From: Candidatus Zymogenaceae bacterium
Lineage (GTDB): Bacteria > Desulfobacterota > Zymogenia > Zymogenales > Zymogenaceae
DNA: 64,000 nt
NCBI GenBank assembly: GCA_016931225.1
Contig: JAFGFE010000020.1
Coordinates: 124,001-188,000 of the forward strand
Direction: 5' to 3'
Part shown: positions 51,575-59,993 of the stretch, piece by piece
How positions within the stretch are numbered: the first letter of the stretch is position 1
How the letters are laid out: the number at the start of each line of letters is the position of its first letter
Program-made: the position numbers and the translations under genes
The notes under the pieces: generated by a model
Database searches by the model: none
Told to the model about the DNA's origin: nothing
Seen by the model: the letters and a program-made list of their open reading frames with translations, nothing else

Positions 51575-53554
51575 ATGAAACGCAGAGATTTTCTGAAGGG
51601 CCTCTCCCTTGTGGGTGCCGGCTCTCTGGCGGGAACGCTGGGTGCCGCAGGGTGCAACCGGGATTTCGGCCTGTTGAGGGGCAAAACCATGTACAAGCGC
51701 GTTATCGTTATTGGAATCGACGGCATCGACCCATCCCTCGTTGATCGATACATGGCGGACGGCGACCTGCCGGCGTTCTCACATATCGCCACGGCAGGTT
51801 CCTATGCCCGTCTGGGTACTTCCAACCCGCCCCAAAGCCCCGTGGCCTGGAGCGACATCGGCACCGGCACCGACGCGGGCACACATGGGGTGTTCGATTT
51901 CATCGTCAGGGACCCGAAAAAATACCTCCCGGACCTGGGGATGCTCAGGTACAACCGGCAGAATATCTTCGGCACCAGGGAAAAGATGTTTTTACCCACG
52001 TGCAACTCGAAATTCTTCTGGGACTACACCGCCCAGGCCGGGATACCGTCGGTGTCTATTCGCTGGCCGATGACGTTTCCCCCCGCCCAGAGCAACGCAC
52101 AGGTCCTGGCCGGTCTGGGCGTCCCGGATATCAGGGGCGGCCTGGGACGGTATTCGCTTCTGACCACCCGATCCCCGGAGGCCTTCCCCCTGGCGATGGA
52201 CAAGGTCACACCCCTCGTACCGGACGGCGATCGACTTACAGCACACATCCCCGGCCCGGACGTACAGGGCCTTTCCGGCAAAAAAACCATCACGACACCG
52301 ATTGTGGTCGCGCGAAGCAGTGCCGACCGCATCAGGATAACCGCAGGCAGCGGGGAATTCGAGCTCTCCCCTCGACAATGGTCCCCCTGGATCCGCTTCG
52401 AGTTCCCCGGCGGCCCCAGGAAGAAGATATTCGGCATCGGGCGTCTTTTCGCCATCAGCACGGAGAATGACGTGGATCTCTACCTCACCCCCCTTCAGGT
52501 CGATCCCGACAATCCGTGCTTCGTCATCTCCAACCCGGACCTGACGAACGGATACGCGACGGAATTGATCGACGCCGTGGGCGATGTGTATCACACCCTG
52601 GGCATCCCGGAAGACACAAAGCCGGTAACCGAGCACGTCATCGACGACGACGCCTTTATCTCCCAGTGCGACGACATCATGGCTGAACGCGAGAAGATGC
52701 TGTCCTACGGCCTCGATCATTTCACGGAGGGCCTGTTTTCCCTGGTGATCGACACCACCGACCGCATTCAGCATATGTTCTATCGCTTCGAGGACCCCGA
52801 GCATCCACTCTATTCAGAAGAGGGAAAAAAGAAATACGGGAACGTCATGAGGGATTATTACCGGCGGGTCGACGGACTCATCGGAGACATCACACAGCAT
52901 CATGTTGACGATGAAACACTGCTCTTGGTCTGTTCCGATCACGGATTTTCTCCGTTCCGAAAGGGTGTCAACCTGAATCGGTGGCTCATCGACCAGGGGC
53001 TGATGACGCTCTCCAGCGATCCGGATCCCACAGACATAGAGGGGGGCGCGCTGTTTCGCCATGTCGACTGGAAAAACACAATGGTCTATTCCGTCGGTTT
53101 TTCGAGCATCTACCTGAACCTGTCCGGACGGGAGGGCCAGGGGGTGGTCAATCCGTCGGACGCGGCGGGGCTGAAACAGAAGATCATGGAAAAGCTGGTC
53201 GAGATGAAAGATCCCCAGACCGGCTCACGTATCGTGAAAAACGTCTACGATTCGAAAACCATCTACTCCCCTGAGCGGATCATGGACGCCCCGGACCTGG
53301 TGATCGGATTCGACGCCGGCTACCGAATGAGCTGGCAGACGGCCATCGGCGGCACTCCCATCGCCCTTGTGGAACCGAACGACAAGGAATGGAGCGGAGA
53401 CCATATCGTCGACCCGAGTCTGGTGCCGGGGATATTCTTCTCAAACGCCTCCCTGAAAAAAACAGCCCCCACCGGTCTCGATATCGCTCCCACGGTATTG
53501 TCGGCCTTCGGTATCAAGCCGGGCGAGAAGATGACCGGAGACCCGCTCTTCTAA
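51575..53554 (+). CDS. Tat-exported alkaline phosphatase superfamily phosphodiesterase
   Basis: 659 aa. A twin-arginine signal (MKRRDFLKGLSLVGAG) and a possible lipobox (GAAGCN) open the protein. The domain starts at KRVIVIGIDGIDPSLVDRYM, with PPQSPVAWSDIGTG as the nucleophile region and metal-binding DTTDRIQHMFYRF, CSDHGFSPF and WSGDHI near the C-terminus, as in type I phosphodiesterase/nucleotide pyrophosphatase-like proteins. The substrate (nucleotide, phospholipid or glycan phosphate or sulfate) is not predicted. It lies between the YIDPGT protein and another family member, in one direction with APS kinase. Confidence 0.85.
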   Translation: MKRRDFLKGLSLVGAGSLAGTLGAAGCNRDFGLLRGKTMYKRVIVIGIDGIDPSLVDRYMADGDLPAFSHIATAGSYARLGTSNPPQSPVAWSDIGTGTDAGTHGVFDFIVRDPKKYLPDLGMLRYNRQNIFGTREKMFLPTCNSKFFWDYTAQAGIPSVSIRWPMTFPPAQSNAQVLAGLGVPDIRGGLGRYSLLTTRSPEAFPLAMDKVTPLVPDGDRLTAHIPGPDVQGLSGKKTITTPIVVARSSADRIRITAGSGEFELSPRQWSPWIRFEFPGGPRKKIFGIGRLFAISTENDVDLYLTPLQVDPDNPCFVISNPDLTNGYATELIDAVGDVYHTLGIPEDTKPVTEHVIDDDAFISQCDDIMAEREKMLSYGLDHFTEGLFSLVIDTTDRIQHMFYRFEDPEHPLYSEEGKKKYGNVMRDYYRRVDGLIGDITQHHVDDETLLLVCSDHGFSPFRKGVNLNRWLIDQGLMTLSSDPDPTDIEGGALFRHVDWKNTMVYSVGFSSIYLNLSGREGQGVVNPSDAAGLKQKIMEKLVEMKDPQTGSRIVKNVYDSKTIYSPERIMDAPDLVIGFDAGYRMSWQTAIGGTPIALVEPNDKEWSGDHIVDPSLVPGIFFSNASLKKTAPTGLDIAPTVLSAFGIKPGEKMTGDPLF

Positions 53555-53638
53555 TCGCCGCCGAAATCCAAAGGGCCATACGTCACAGAATGTTCATCCT
53601 TGATGCGACGACGAAAGGTTCAAGGCAAAGGAATTGTT

Positions 53639-55126
53639 ATGACCGAACACGACGATACGAAAGGCAACAGGGTGCTGGACGAGACATCGAAGCGCATCTC
53701 CCGAAGGGCGCTCTTGGGATTGGGCGCGGCAGGCATCGCGGGCGCCGCGGCGGCGTACCTGGGACGGGAGTCTCTGGCCCGCTGGCTGAGCTCTCTTTCC
53801 GGAAGGCGTGTTCCCGATCTGCCGCACATCATTCTCATCGGCCTGGATACCCTTCGGGCGGACAGCCTCGGCTGCTACGGCTACACACGGGGCACTTCCC
53901 CCAACATCGATACATTCTGTGAAACCGGCGTGCTGTATACCACAACCATGTCTCAGTCAAACTGGACGCTTCCGGCCTTCGCCTCCCTCTTCACCGGGCT
54001 CATGCCCCATCAGCATACGGCCGGCCTTCCCATAAACAACGACGACGGCACCATGCCCACGCCGCTCCCCCAATCCCTGCCCGTGCTTCCCGAGATCCTC
54101 AGGGAGTTGGGATATTACACCGCAGCCGTCACCGGCGGTGGGTATATGTCCGAGGTTGCAGGTTTCGCCCGAGGATTCGACGAATTTTACGAAATAGCGA
54201 TAAAGCAATCCCAAAATTCCGGAGAATACCAGAACGACCTCCCCAGGCAGCTCGAAAAGGCCACCGAGCTGCTGTACGATCGCCACAAGAAAGAGCGGCT
54301 TTTTCTGTTTATCCACTCCTATGAGTGTCACCATCCCTATATCGCGCCCCTGAACATCGTGAACGCCATGGATCCGGACTACCAGGGCCTTCCGTTAACC
54401 GGGGACCTCGGGTACGATCTCGACACATACGGCTCACAATTCACGGAACTGGAAATCATGCGCATGAAGACATTTTATGACGCCGAGATATTCTTTTCCG
54501 ATCGACTCCTGAGCCTCTTTTTCGACGCACTTCACAGCCTCAAGATATTCGACGACAGCCTCATCATATTCACCAGCGATCACGGCACCGAATTATTCGA
54601 TCACGGGTACTGGGGACACGGTCACGTCAACCTCCACAGCGAGTTGATAGATGTGCCCATGATCATCAAGTATCCGGGAGGACACCAAACCGGCGTGGTG
54701 AACGACCGCATTGCGAGGATCGTGGATATCTTTCCCACCATCCTGAGCGATGTGTTGGGCGTCACCGATCTGCCCGAGGAAATCGAGGGCATCCCCCTCT
54801 CACAACCCCTGCCGAAGAGGAGGGCCATGAGCGAGGCCGTCATGCACAGACACGGTATGCGGCTGTTCTCCATGAGAGACAACGGCATCAAGTACATCGC
54901 CGACAACGCGGATAACAGCGTCGAGGCCTTCAACCTCGCCGACGACCCCCGGGAATGGCACGACATTGCAGAGGAATTCCCCGAGGAATCCAGAAAAGTG
55001 GCCCTGGCGGCGGTAAACGCCGAGGCGCTGTTTGTGGCAAACCTTGAGACCATGCAGCAGGGCGAGGGTGAAACCATCGACGCCGAGGATTTACAGCACA
55101 TGCGGGATCTGGGATACATGGAATAG
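53639..55126 (+). CDS. Tat-exported sulfatase-family protein lacking the formylglycine motif
   Basis: 495 aa from the ATG with AAAGGAATTGTT upstream. Tat signal ISRRALLGLGAAGIAGAAAAYLG. The sulfatase fold is clear: HIILIGLDTLRADSLGCYGY, SPNIDTFCETGVLY, then WTLPAFASLFTGLMP and FTSDHGTELFDHGYWGHGHV. The CxPxR site that is converted to formylglycine is here T-L-P-A-F (Thr110), so it is not a formylglycine sulfatase; Thr nucleophiles occur in related phosphoryl transferases (EptA, LtaS). It ends in LQHMRDLGYME, a tail shared with the DUF2061 and CysC proteins. It is the last gene of the cluster. Confidence 0.83.
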   Translation: MTEHDDTKGNRVLDETSKRISRRALLGLGAAGIAGAAAAYLGRESLARWLSSLSGRRVPDLPHIILIGLDTLRADSLGCYGYTRGTSPNIDTFCETGVLYTTTMSQSNWTLPAFASLFTGLMPHQHTAGLPINNDDGTMPTPLPQSLPVLPEILRELGYYTAAVTGGGYMSEVAGFARGFDEFYEIAIKQSQNSGEYQNDLPRQLEKATELLYDRHKKERLFLFIHSYECHHPYIAPLNIVNAMDPDYQGLPLTGDLGYDLDTYGSQFTELEIMRMKTFYDAEIFFSDRLLSLFFDALHSLKIFDDSLIIFTSDHGTELFDHGYWGHGHVNLHSELIDVPMIIKYPGGHQTGVVNDRIARIVDIFPTILSDVLGVTDLPEEIEGIPLSQPLPKRRAMSEAVMHRHGMRLFSMRDNGIKYIADNADNSVEAFNLADDPREWHDIAEEFPEESRKVALAAVNAEALFVANLETMQQGEGETIDAEDLQHMRDLGYME

Positions 55127-55295
55127 AGATACCGCCCGTTTCCTTTTATAGAGAATCCGAAAGGATCGAGACGGCAGAAAACCGGCGAGAAGTCGTCCCT
55201 GTATCATCACCGGGGAGTATTTCGCACCGAGGGCAGGTTGTTTTGGTTTTTTTCGCTTTTTTTCTTTTTTCATGTGAAGGGTATTGTATACAATA

Positions 55296-55877
55296 ATGAT
55301 CGTATTTTCGATTACACACCCCAACGGTGATGTCGAAACCGTGAAAACCTCCCGGACGAAGCTCACGTTGGGAGGTGAGTATACCAACGACATCATACTT
55401 TCGCGCCGAGGTGTCTTGCCGGAGCACGGGGTATTTCACATCACAGAAGGGAAGGTTGTCTATACCGATAACGGTTTCGGGACCTTTGTGAACGATAGAG
55501 ATATCGTGAACGAGTCTATTACCTTTTCGCCGGATGACAGCATCCAGATCGGGGAGGATATCATCACCTATGCCCTGGAAAAGGAAGAAACAGTCCAGAA
55601 TCGGCACATACCGGCATTTGAATCAGATATTATCAAGGTTGATGAGTTCAACTACACGAAACCGATACATTACTCTCCCCGGTCGTATTACAACCCAAAG
55701 GTGCTCCCCGAGCATACACGTTCGCCCCTGGGACAGACCCCTTCGGAGATGTCTTTATCCTCCGAAAGCTCTCATCCCCGGTCGACAACAATGCCGATGG
55801 GGGAAACATATGTCTACCAATCGCCTTCAACAAAAAAAAGGTCGACCCGCAAGCAATCGAAAACGCTCAAATGGTAA
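55296..55877 (+). CDS. FHA-like domain protein 1 of tandem array, truncated unless frameshifted
   Basis: 193 aa from the ATG at MIVFSITHPNGDVET; its paralogues start at the same place. The N-terminal 95 residues align with the other two tandem proteins and have an FHA-like plan: TLGGEYTNDI, LPEHGVFHI, DNGFGTFVND. The Arg of the FHA GR motif is Gly and the Ser of SxxH is Leu, so phosphothreonine binding is doubtful. A Ser/Pro-rich linker follows and the frame stops at KTLKW without the membrane segments of its paralogues. A slippery A8 tract lies 38 bp before the stop, and the -1 frame encodes the missing part. Confidence 0.72.
   Translation: MIVFSITHPNGDVETVKTSRTKLTLGGEYTNDIILSRRGVLPEHGVFHITEGKVVYTDNGFGTFVNDRDIVNESITFSPDDSIQIGEDIITYALEKEETVQNRHIPAFESDIIKVDEFNYTKPIHYSPRSYYNPKVLPEHTRSPLGQTPSEMSLSSESSHPRSTTMPMGETYVYQSPSTKKRSTRKQSKTLKW
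55832..55839 (+). other. Slippery A8 tract with -1 frameshift heptamer
   Basis: Eight A residues read as ACA AAA AAA AGG in the FHA frame, so A_AAA_AAA is in the exact phase of a -1 slippery heptamer. After a -1 shift the frame continues AAG GTC GAC with no stop through the ATG at 55871 to the stop at 56065, giving about 256 aa with C-terminal spans. No strong stem-loop is seen directly downstream. A mutation or assembly error in the homopolymer would look the same. Confidence 0.55.
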
Positions 55878-56065
55878 AAGTACACAGACGAATCAGTCTG
55901 TTGCGTAGCATTACACGTATGGATGTTTTCATGATTCTTTTTGCACTCATCACATTGATATTTTTAGTAAATGATGGTTTCAAAAATGCTGATGAAAACC
56001 CATTTCTTTTATGGATAGTTATCTACATAGTATTACGTACTGCGATGTTTTTCAGTAATAGATAA
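55871..56065 (+). CDS. Membrane segment in -1 frame of FHA gene 1 (split C-terminus)
   Basis: 64 aa if started at its own ATG, which overlaps the stop of the FHA gene (ATGGTAA). Two hydrophobic stretches (MDVFMILFALITLIFLV and PFLLWIVIYIVLRTAMFF) follow a basic stretch (KVHRRISLLRSITR). The two tandem FHA paralogues end in one or more such spans, so this looks like the lost C-terminus of the upstream gene. It could be made as a frameshift fusion, by translational coupling, or not at all if the gene is broken. No own ribosome-binding site is visible. Confidence 0.55.
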   Translation: MVKVHRRISLLRSITRMDVFMILFALITLIFLVNDGFKNADENPFLLWIVIYIVLRTAMFFSNR

Positions 56066-56206
56066 GCCATACTGTTTCAGATTCAGGAAGGAGCGATAAA
56101 CGGCAGGGTGGTTTAAATTGCGGATGAAAACGAATTGTTCACCGAGAACAAGCCGCACGGCGAAACGGTTTTTTTCCTTTTATCTACATAAAGAGTTTCT
56201 TATGCC

Positions 56207-57010
56207 ATGATCGTCTTTACGATTACACGGCACGACGGCAACATCGAAACGCTCAAAACCTCCCGGACGAAGCTCACGGTGGGAGGCGCGTACACCGACG
56301 ACATCACGCTTCTGGATGGGGATGTCTCCCCGGAGCACGGGACGTTCGAGATTTCGGAAGATGTGGTTTTCTACATTGATAACGGTTACGGGACCCTCGT
56401 AAACGATAGAAATGTCGTAGATAAATCCGTTACCGTCTCGCCGGACGACAGCGTCCGAGTCGGGGAGGTCGTCATCACCTTCAGGTTTTCACGAGATGAG
56501 AATATATCGACCCGTGAACCAGTATCATTCGAAACGGACTTCTCTGATAGAGCACCATATTTCCATTCGAAACCGGCCCACACCCCGATGCCTTCTCTAC
56601 CTGAAACGGAGCTTTCAGATTCAATTTCCAGCACAGAATCAACTCCCTCCTGGACGGCGCTGCACCCTGATCCTGCTTCTTCCGAGACATCCGATCCTTT
56701 CGAATCAATTCCCTTACAAACGCCTTCGTCTCCCAGGCCAACCCCATACGAGGCTCCTTCCGGGGATATATTGCTCGACGTGCCCTCGTCAACGCCGAGA
56801 GACCTCTTTACCGATAATAGGAGCCTGGCGATAACCATTGTCTTACTGATGCTTTTTTTCTGGCCTATCGGTTTGTTGGCGAATTTCCTGGTCTGGATAA
56901 TCGGGAACAAACGAGGCGCCAATTTTGGATGTATCAGGGTGCTCATGTTTATAAATGTCTTGATTACATTAGTCGTTGCATATTTCATTGGTGGGTGGAT
57001 ATCTTCTTAA
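56207..57010 (+). CDS. FHA-like domain membrane protein 2 of tandem array
   Basis: 267 aa. FHA-like N-terminus (about res 1-95): IVFTITRHDGNIETLKTSRTKLTVGGAYTDDI, VSPEHGTFEI, DNGYGTLVND. SxxH is partly kept (VSPEH), but the phosphate-binding Arg is replaced by Gly. A long Ser/Thr/Pro linker (about 100-205) is followed by two or three spans (LAITIVLLMLFFWPIGLLANFLVWIIG and VLMFINVLITLVVAYFIGG). The Ser/Thr-rich linker could itself be a kinase substrate. Its DNA shares long identical blocks with its tandem neighbours, marking recent duplication. Ribosome-binding site weak. Confidence 0.78.
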   Translation: MIVFTITRHDGNIETLKTSRTKLTVGGAYTDDITLLDGDVSPEHGTFEISEDVVFYIDNGYGTLVNDRNVVDKSVTVSPDDSVRVGEVVITFRFSRDENISTREPVSFETDFSDRAPYFHSKPAHTPMPSLPETELSDSISSTESTPSWTALHPDPASSETSDPFESIPLQTPSSPRPTPYEAPSGDILLDVPSSTPRDLFTDNRSLAITIVLLMLFFWPIGLLANFLVWIIGNKRGANFGCIRVLMFINVLITLVVAYFIGGWISS

Positions 57011-57178
57011 AATACCATATACATAGTCAAGATGCGTTCTTTATATATGAAGTAGTATTGCCAAATACATACAACGCTGATGAAGCGAAGTAGTACAGGA
57101 TACCGGGTATCCCTGGAGGAGATAAAAAGGTTTGTACCCGGAATTTACCCGTTCTCCTCTTGAAAGCGACTTCACACT

Positions 57179-57880
57179 ATGATCACTTTTACGATTACAC
57201 GGCCCGACGGCGACGTTGAAACCGCGAAAACCTCCCGGACGAAGCTCACAGTGGGTTGTGCGTACACCGACGACATCACACTCCTGGATGGAAATGTTTC
57301 TCCGGAGCACGGGGTGTTTGAGGTTGTAGGGGAGAAAGTCGTCTATACCGACAACGGCTTCGGAACTTTCGTGAACGATAAAGATATCGTAGGCGAAACC
57401 GTCACCCTTTCGCCGGAGGACAGGGTTTCAATTGGCCCGGTCATTATCACCTATACCCTGAAGAAGGAGGAGATACACCCGGCCCATGATCTTTCGTCAA
57501 ATAAATTAAGCTTCAATGAAAACAATCTCACACACCCGACGGAACCGGCAGAACCCATGACCGGAACGTCTTCACCCCCGGAAGACGATTCCTCGTGGAT
57601 GGTATCCTCTCCGATAGATGATTCTCCTGAAACACCCTCACCCCCTGATAAGTCTTATTATCAGATGTATTCAATACCTAGGTCGGATAATGAAGAAATC
57701 CTCTATTACCTTGACAATGAAGAGCCGATTTCCGACCTTGAAGAAGAATGTATTTCCGATCCTGAAGAGGACGAAGAATCCGAACAATTAAAAATGTCTG
57801 ATGATTCTATCAGAATAATAGTAGCAATTGTCTTTGTGGCGCTTTATCTTTTTTTTGTCCTCACTTTTGATTCCTGCTGA
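57179..57880 (+). CDS. FHA-like domain membrane protein 3 of tandem array
   Basis: 233 aa. FHA-like N-terminus with TVGCAYTDDI, VSPEHGVFEV and DNGFGTFVND, matching its two tandem paralogues; again no Arg in the GR position. The linker is acidic and Ser/Pro-rich (LEEECISDPEEDEESEQL) and the C-terminus is one span (IIVAIVFVALYLFFVLTF). It differs from copy 2 by having a single span and an acidic rather than Ser/Thr-rich linker. It is last in the array. Confidence 0.78.
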   Translation: MITFTITRPDGDVETAKTSRTKLTVGCAYTDDITLLDGNVSPEHGVFEVVGEKVVYTDNGFGTFVNDKDIVGETVTLSPEDRVSIGPVIITYTLKKEEIHPAHDLSSNKLSFNENNLTHPTEPAEPMTGTSSPPEDDSSWMVSSPIDDSPETPSPPDKSYYQMYSIPRSDNEEILYYLDNEEPISDLEEECISDPEEDEESEQLKMSDDSIRIIVAIVFVALYLFFVLTFDSC

Positions 57881-58236
57881 TGTTGCGGTGGAATGATGAG
57901 ATACGTCATGAATACTCTGCTGTTTTCAATCAATCAAAAACGTAAGGAAGTCTCACAGATATTTATACAAGCAGCATCTGTAAGAAGCCAATAACCATTC
58001 TATCCTCACCATGCAACAAGGAGGCTTCTTCACGTTACTTGCCCATTTTTTTGCATCAGAGAAAAGAGAGGTATATGCCTCACACTTATACGACCTCCCA
58101 GTGATCCATTTCTCCTCATCAACCCTATTGACAGCCCCTCCCAATCCTGATACAACCGAATGAAAAAAAACGCCGGGATATCCCCCGGTGAATTTGATAT
58201 TCATATCAATCATCCACATCCTTTCAGGAATCGATT
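57881..58236. other. Intergenic stretch after the FHA array
   Basis: About 355 bp, moderately AT-rich, between the third FHA-like gene and the DUF819 gene. No open frame with a start site and no clear terminator was found. Confidence 0.4.
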
Positions 58237-59421
58237 ATGCATATCACTGCTCTTGTCGGACTTGCGCTTTTTTATATCCTGTTTCCCGCCCTGACGCTCT
58301 ATCTCTGCCACCGCTATCCTGCGGTGGACAAGATCGGGGCCGGCATCATCTGCTACGGCGTGGGCATCCTCATCAGCGTTGTGGGGCTGGTCCCCCAGGG
58401 GAGCTCCGGGCTTCAGAACATCATCATGACCATCACTGTGCCGCTCTCCATCCCCCTGATGCTCTTCGGCGTCGACTTCAAGCGATGGTCGAGGCTGGCG
58501 GGGAAAACATTCCTCTCTCTGGTGTTCATGATCATCGCGGTGCTGGTGTCGATATTCGTGGGCTACCTGATCTTCAAAGACACCCTGCCCGAATCCTGGC
58601 AGATCGCAGGGATGCTCATCGGTGTCTATACCGGGGGAACCGCCAACCTGAACGCCATCGGCCTGGCCCTGAAGGTCCCGGAGCACATCCTGGTGCTGAC
58701 CAATACCGCCGATATGCTGGTCTGCGCCACCTGGTTCGCCTTCATCCTTCTGGCCGGCCAGCGCCTCCTGGGGCTGATTCTCCCTCCCTTTTCGTTCACG
58801 GGCGCGGTGTCGAGCGCATCCGATGGAGACCAAGATGAGGCGACCCGGGAGCTGGAGCGGGAGACGGTGGATTTTTCCGACTACCGGGGCGTGTTTTCCA
58901 AACGTATCGCCCTTCCGCTTTTGGCCGCCCTGGGTCTGGCGGTGGTGATCTTCGGTCTCGGCGGCGCCCTGTATGCCGTGGTGCCCGAGGAATACAACAT
59001 GGCGGTGCTGATGCTCTCGATCACCACCCTGGGAATTTTCGCCTCGTTCATCCCGCGGGTCAGGAATATCGAGATGACGTTTCACCTGGGCCAGTACATC
59101 ATCCTGATCTTCTGTGTCGTGGTGGGCTCTATGGCCGATATCAGATACCTGGTCAGCGACGCCCCCGCCGTGTTCATCTATACGGTCATCGTGGTCTACG
59201 GTTCGTGGCTGGTGCATGTGCTGTTGTCAATTCCGTTTCGCATCGACACCGACACCACCATCATCACCTCGACATCGGCCTTGTTTTCGCCCCCCTTCGT
59301 GCCGGTGGTGGCGGCTCAGCTCAAGAACAAGGAGGTGGTGGTCTCGGGACTTGCCACGGGCATCATCGGCTATGCCATTGGCAACTACCTGGGCATCACC
59401 ATTGCGTATTTGCTGAAATAG
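58237..59421 (+). CDS. DUF819 (YjcL-like) membrane protein
   Basis: 394 aa with about ten spans. The family signature GVYTGGTANLNAIGLAL (about res 129-145) is clear, and there is a matching motif in the second half (LSSTSAL-type ITSTSALFSPPFVPVVAAQL). The two halves are inverted-repeat-like, as in transporters. A hydrophilic acidic loop (ASDGDQDEATRELERETVDF) lies between them. DUF819 proteins are putative transporters of unknown substrate. AGGAATCGATT precedes the ATG. Confidence 0.87.
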   Translation: MHITALVGLALFYILFPALTLYLCHRYPAVDKIGAGIICYGVGILISVVGLVPQGSSGLQNIIMTITVPLSIPLMLFGVDFKRWSRLAGKTFLSLVFMIIAVLVSIFVGYLIFKDTLPESWQIAGMLIGVYTGGTANLNAIGLALKVPEHILVLTNTADMLVCATWFAFILLAGQRLLGLILPPFSFTGAVSSASDGDQDEATRELERETVDFSDYRGVFSKRIALPLLAALGLAVVIFGLGGALYAVVPEEYNMAVLMLSITTLGIFASFIPRVRNIEMTFHLGQYIILIFCVVVGSMADIRYLVSDAPAVFIYTVIVVYGSWLVHVLLSIPFRIDTDTTIITSTSALFSPPFVPVVAAQLKNKEVVVSGLATGIIGYAIGNYLGITIAYLLK

Positions 59422-59558
59422 GGAAAAAAGCGGTGTCCTTTACGATGACTCTGTTCGCGATCCGTCTTTGCAAACGGGCGAAAATGTGATATATACCATT
59501 TCACACCGGCGAGTGATCTCCCCCGGGAAATCTGTAACTTCTCTGAAAGATACGTATA

Positions 59559-59993
59559 ATGTCGGAAGCGAAAAAGAAATCAACCCTGAAACAGGTGAAG
59601 CGAGCGGGGCTGTATGCCGTGGTCGCAATCCTTCTGGTTCTTCTTTTTTTCTGGGTCAACCACCAGGTCAAGCGATACCATAGGGCCGAGGCGGAGCGTC
59701 TGATGACGGCGCTTTTGGAATACGCGGAATCATACCACGAAGAAAACGGCGTCTACCCGGAAAGCTACATCGGGGACGACCCGGACGTGTTGAAGCCGGG
59801 GCTGTGGCACTGGAGCATTCTCGTGGCCGACGCCGACGAGTTCGTCGCCCGGGCATGGATGAACCTGGACAAAGACGAGGCGCTGGACATCTGGCAGGTG
59901 ACGGCGAAAAAGGAACCCTCCATCATCTCCGACGACATCCTCGAGAGAGAGTCGACACCCGACCCCCGGGACCTCGAATGGGGTCTGGACTGA
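59559..59993 (+). CDS. Single-span protein with pilin-like C-terminal domain
   Basis: 144 aa. A basic N-terminus (KKKSTLKQVKR) is followed by one span (AGLYAVVAILLVLLFFWVN, about res 17-35) and an exported region that starts with a long helix (RAEAERLMTALLEYAESYHEENGVYPESY), then DKDEALDIWQVTAKKEPSII. The helix-then-VYP pattern and the DxWxV-type turn resemble GspG/pilin minor subunits, but there is no prepilin peptidase site (no G-F/MTLxE before the span). I treat it as a hypothetical anchored protein. Ribosome-binding site weak. Confidence 0.6.
   Translation: MSEAKKKSTLKQVKRAGLYAVVAILLVLLFFWVNHQVKRYHRAEAERLMTALLEYAESYHEENGVYPESYIGDDPDVLKPGLWHWSILVADADEFVARAWMNLDKDEALDIWQVTAKKEPSIISDDILERESTPDPRDLEWGLD

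Noticed and set aside
59559-59993. Annotation as a type IV pilin or GspG pseudopilin
   Set aside because: The helix and late strand pattern are similar, but there is no prepilin peptidase cleavage motif before the hydrophobic segment.
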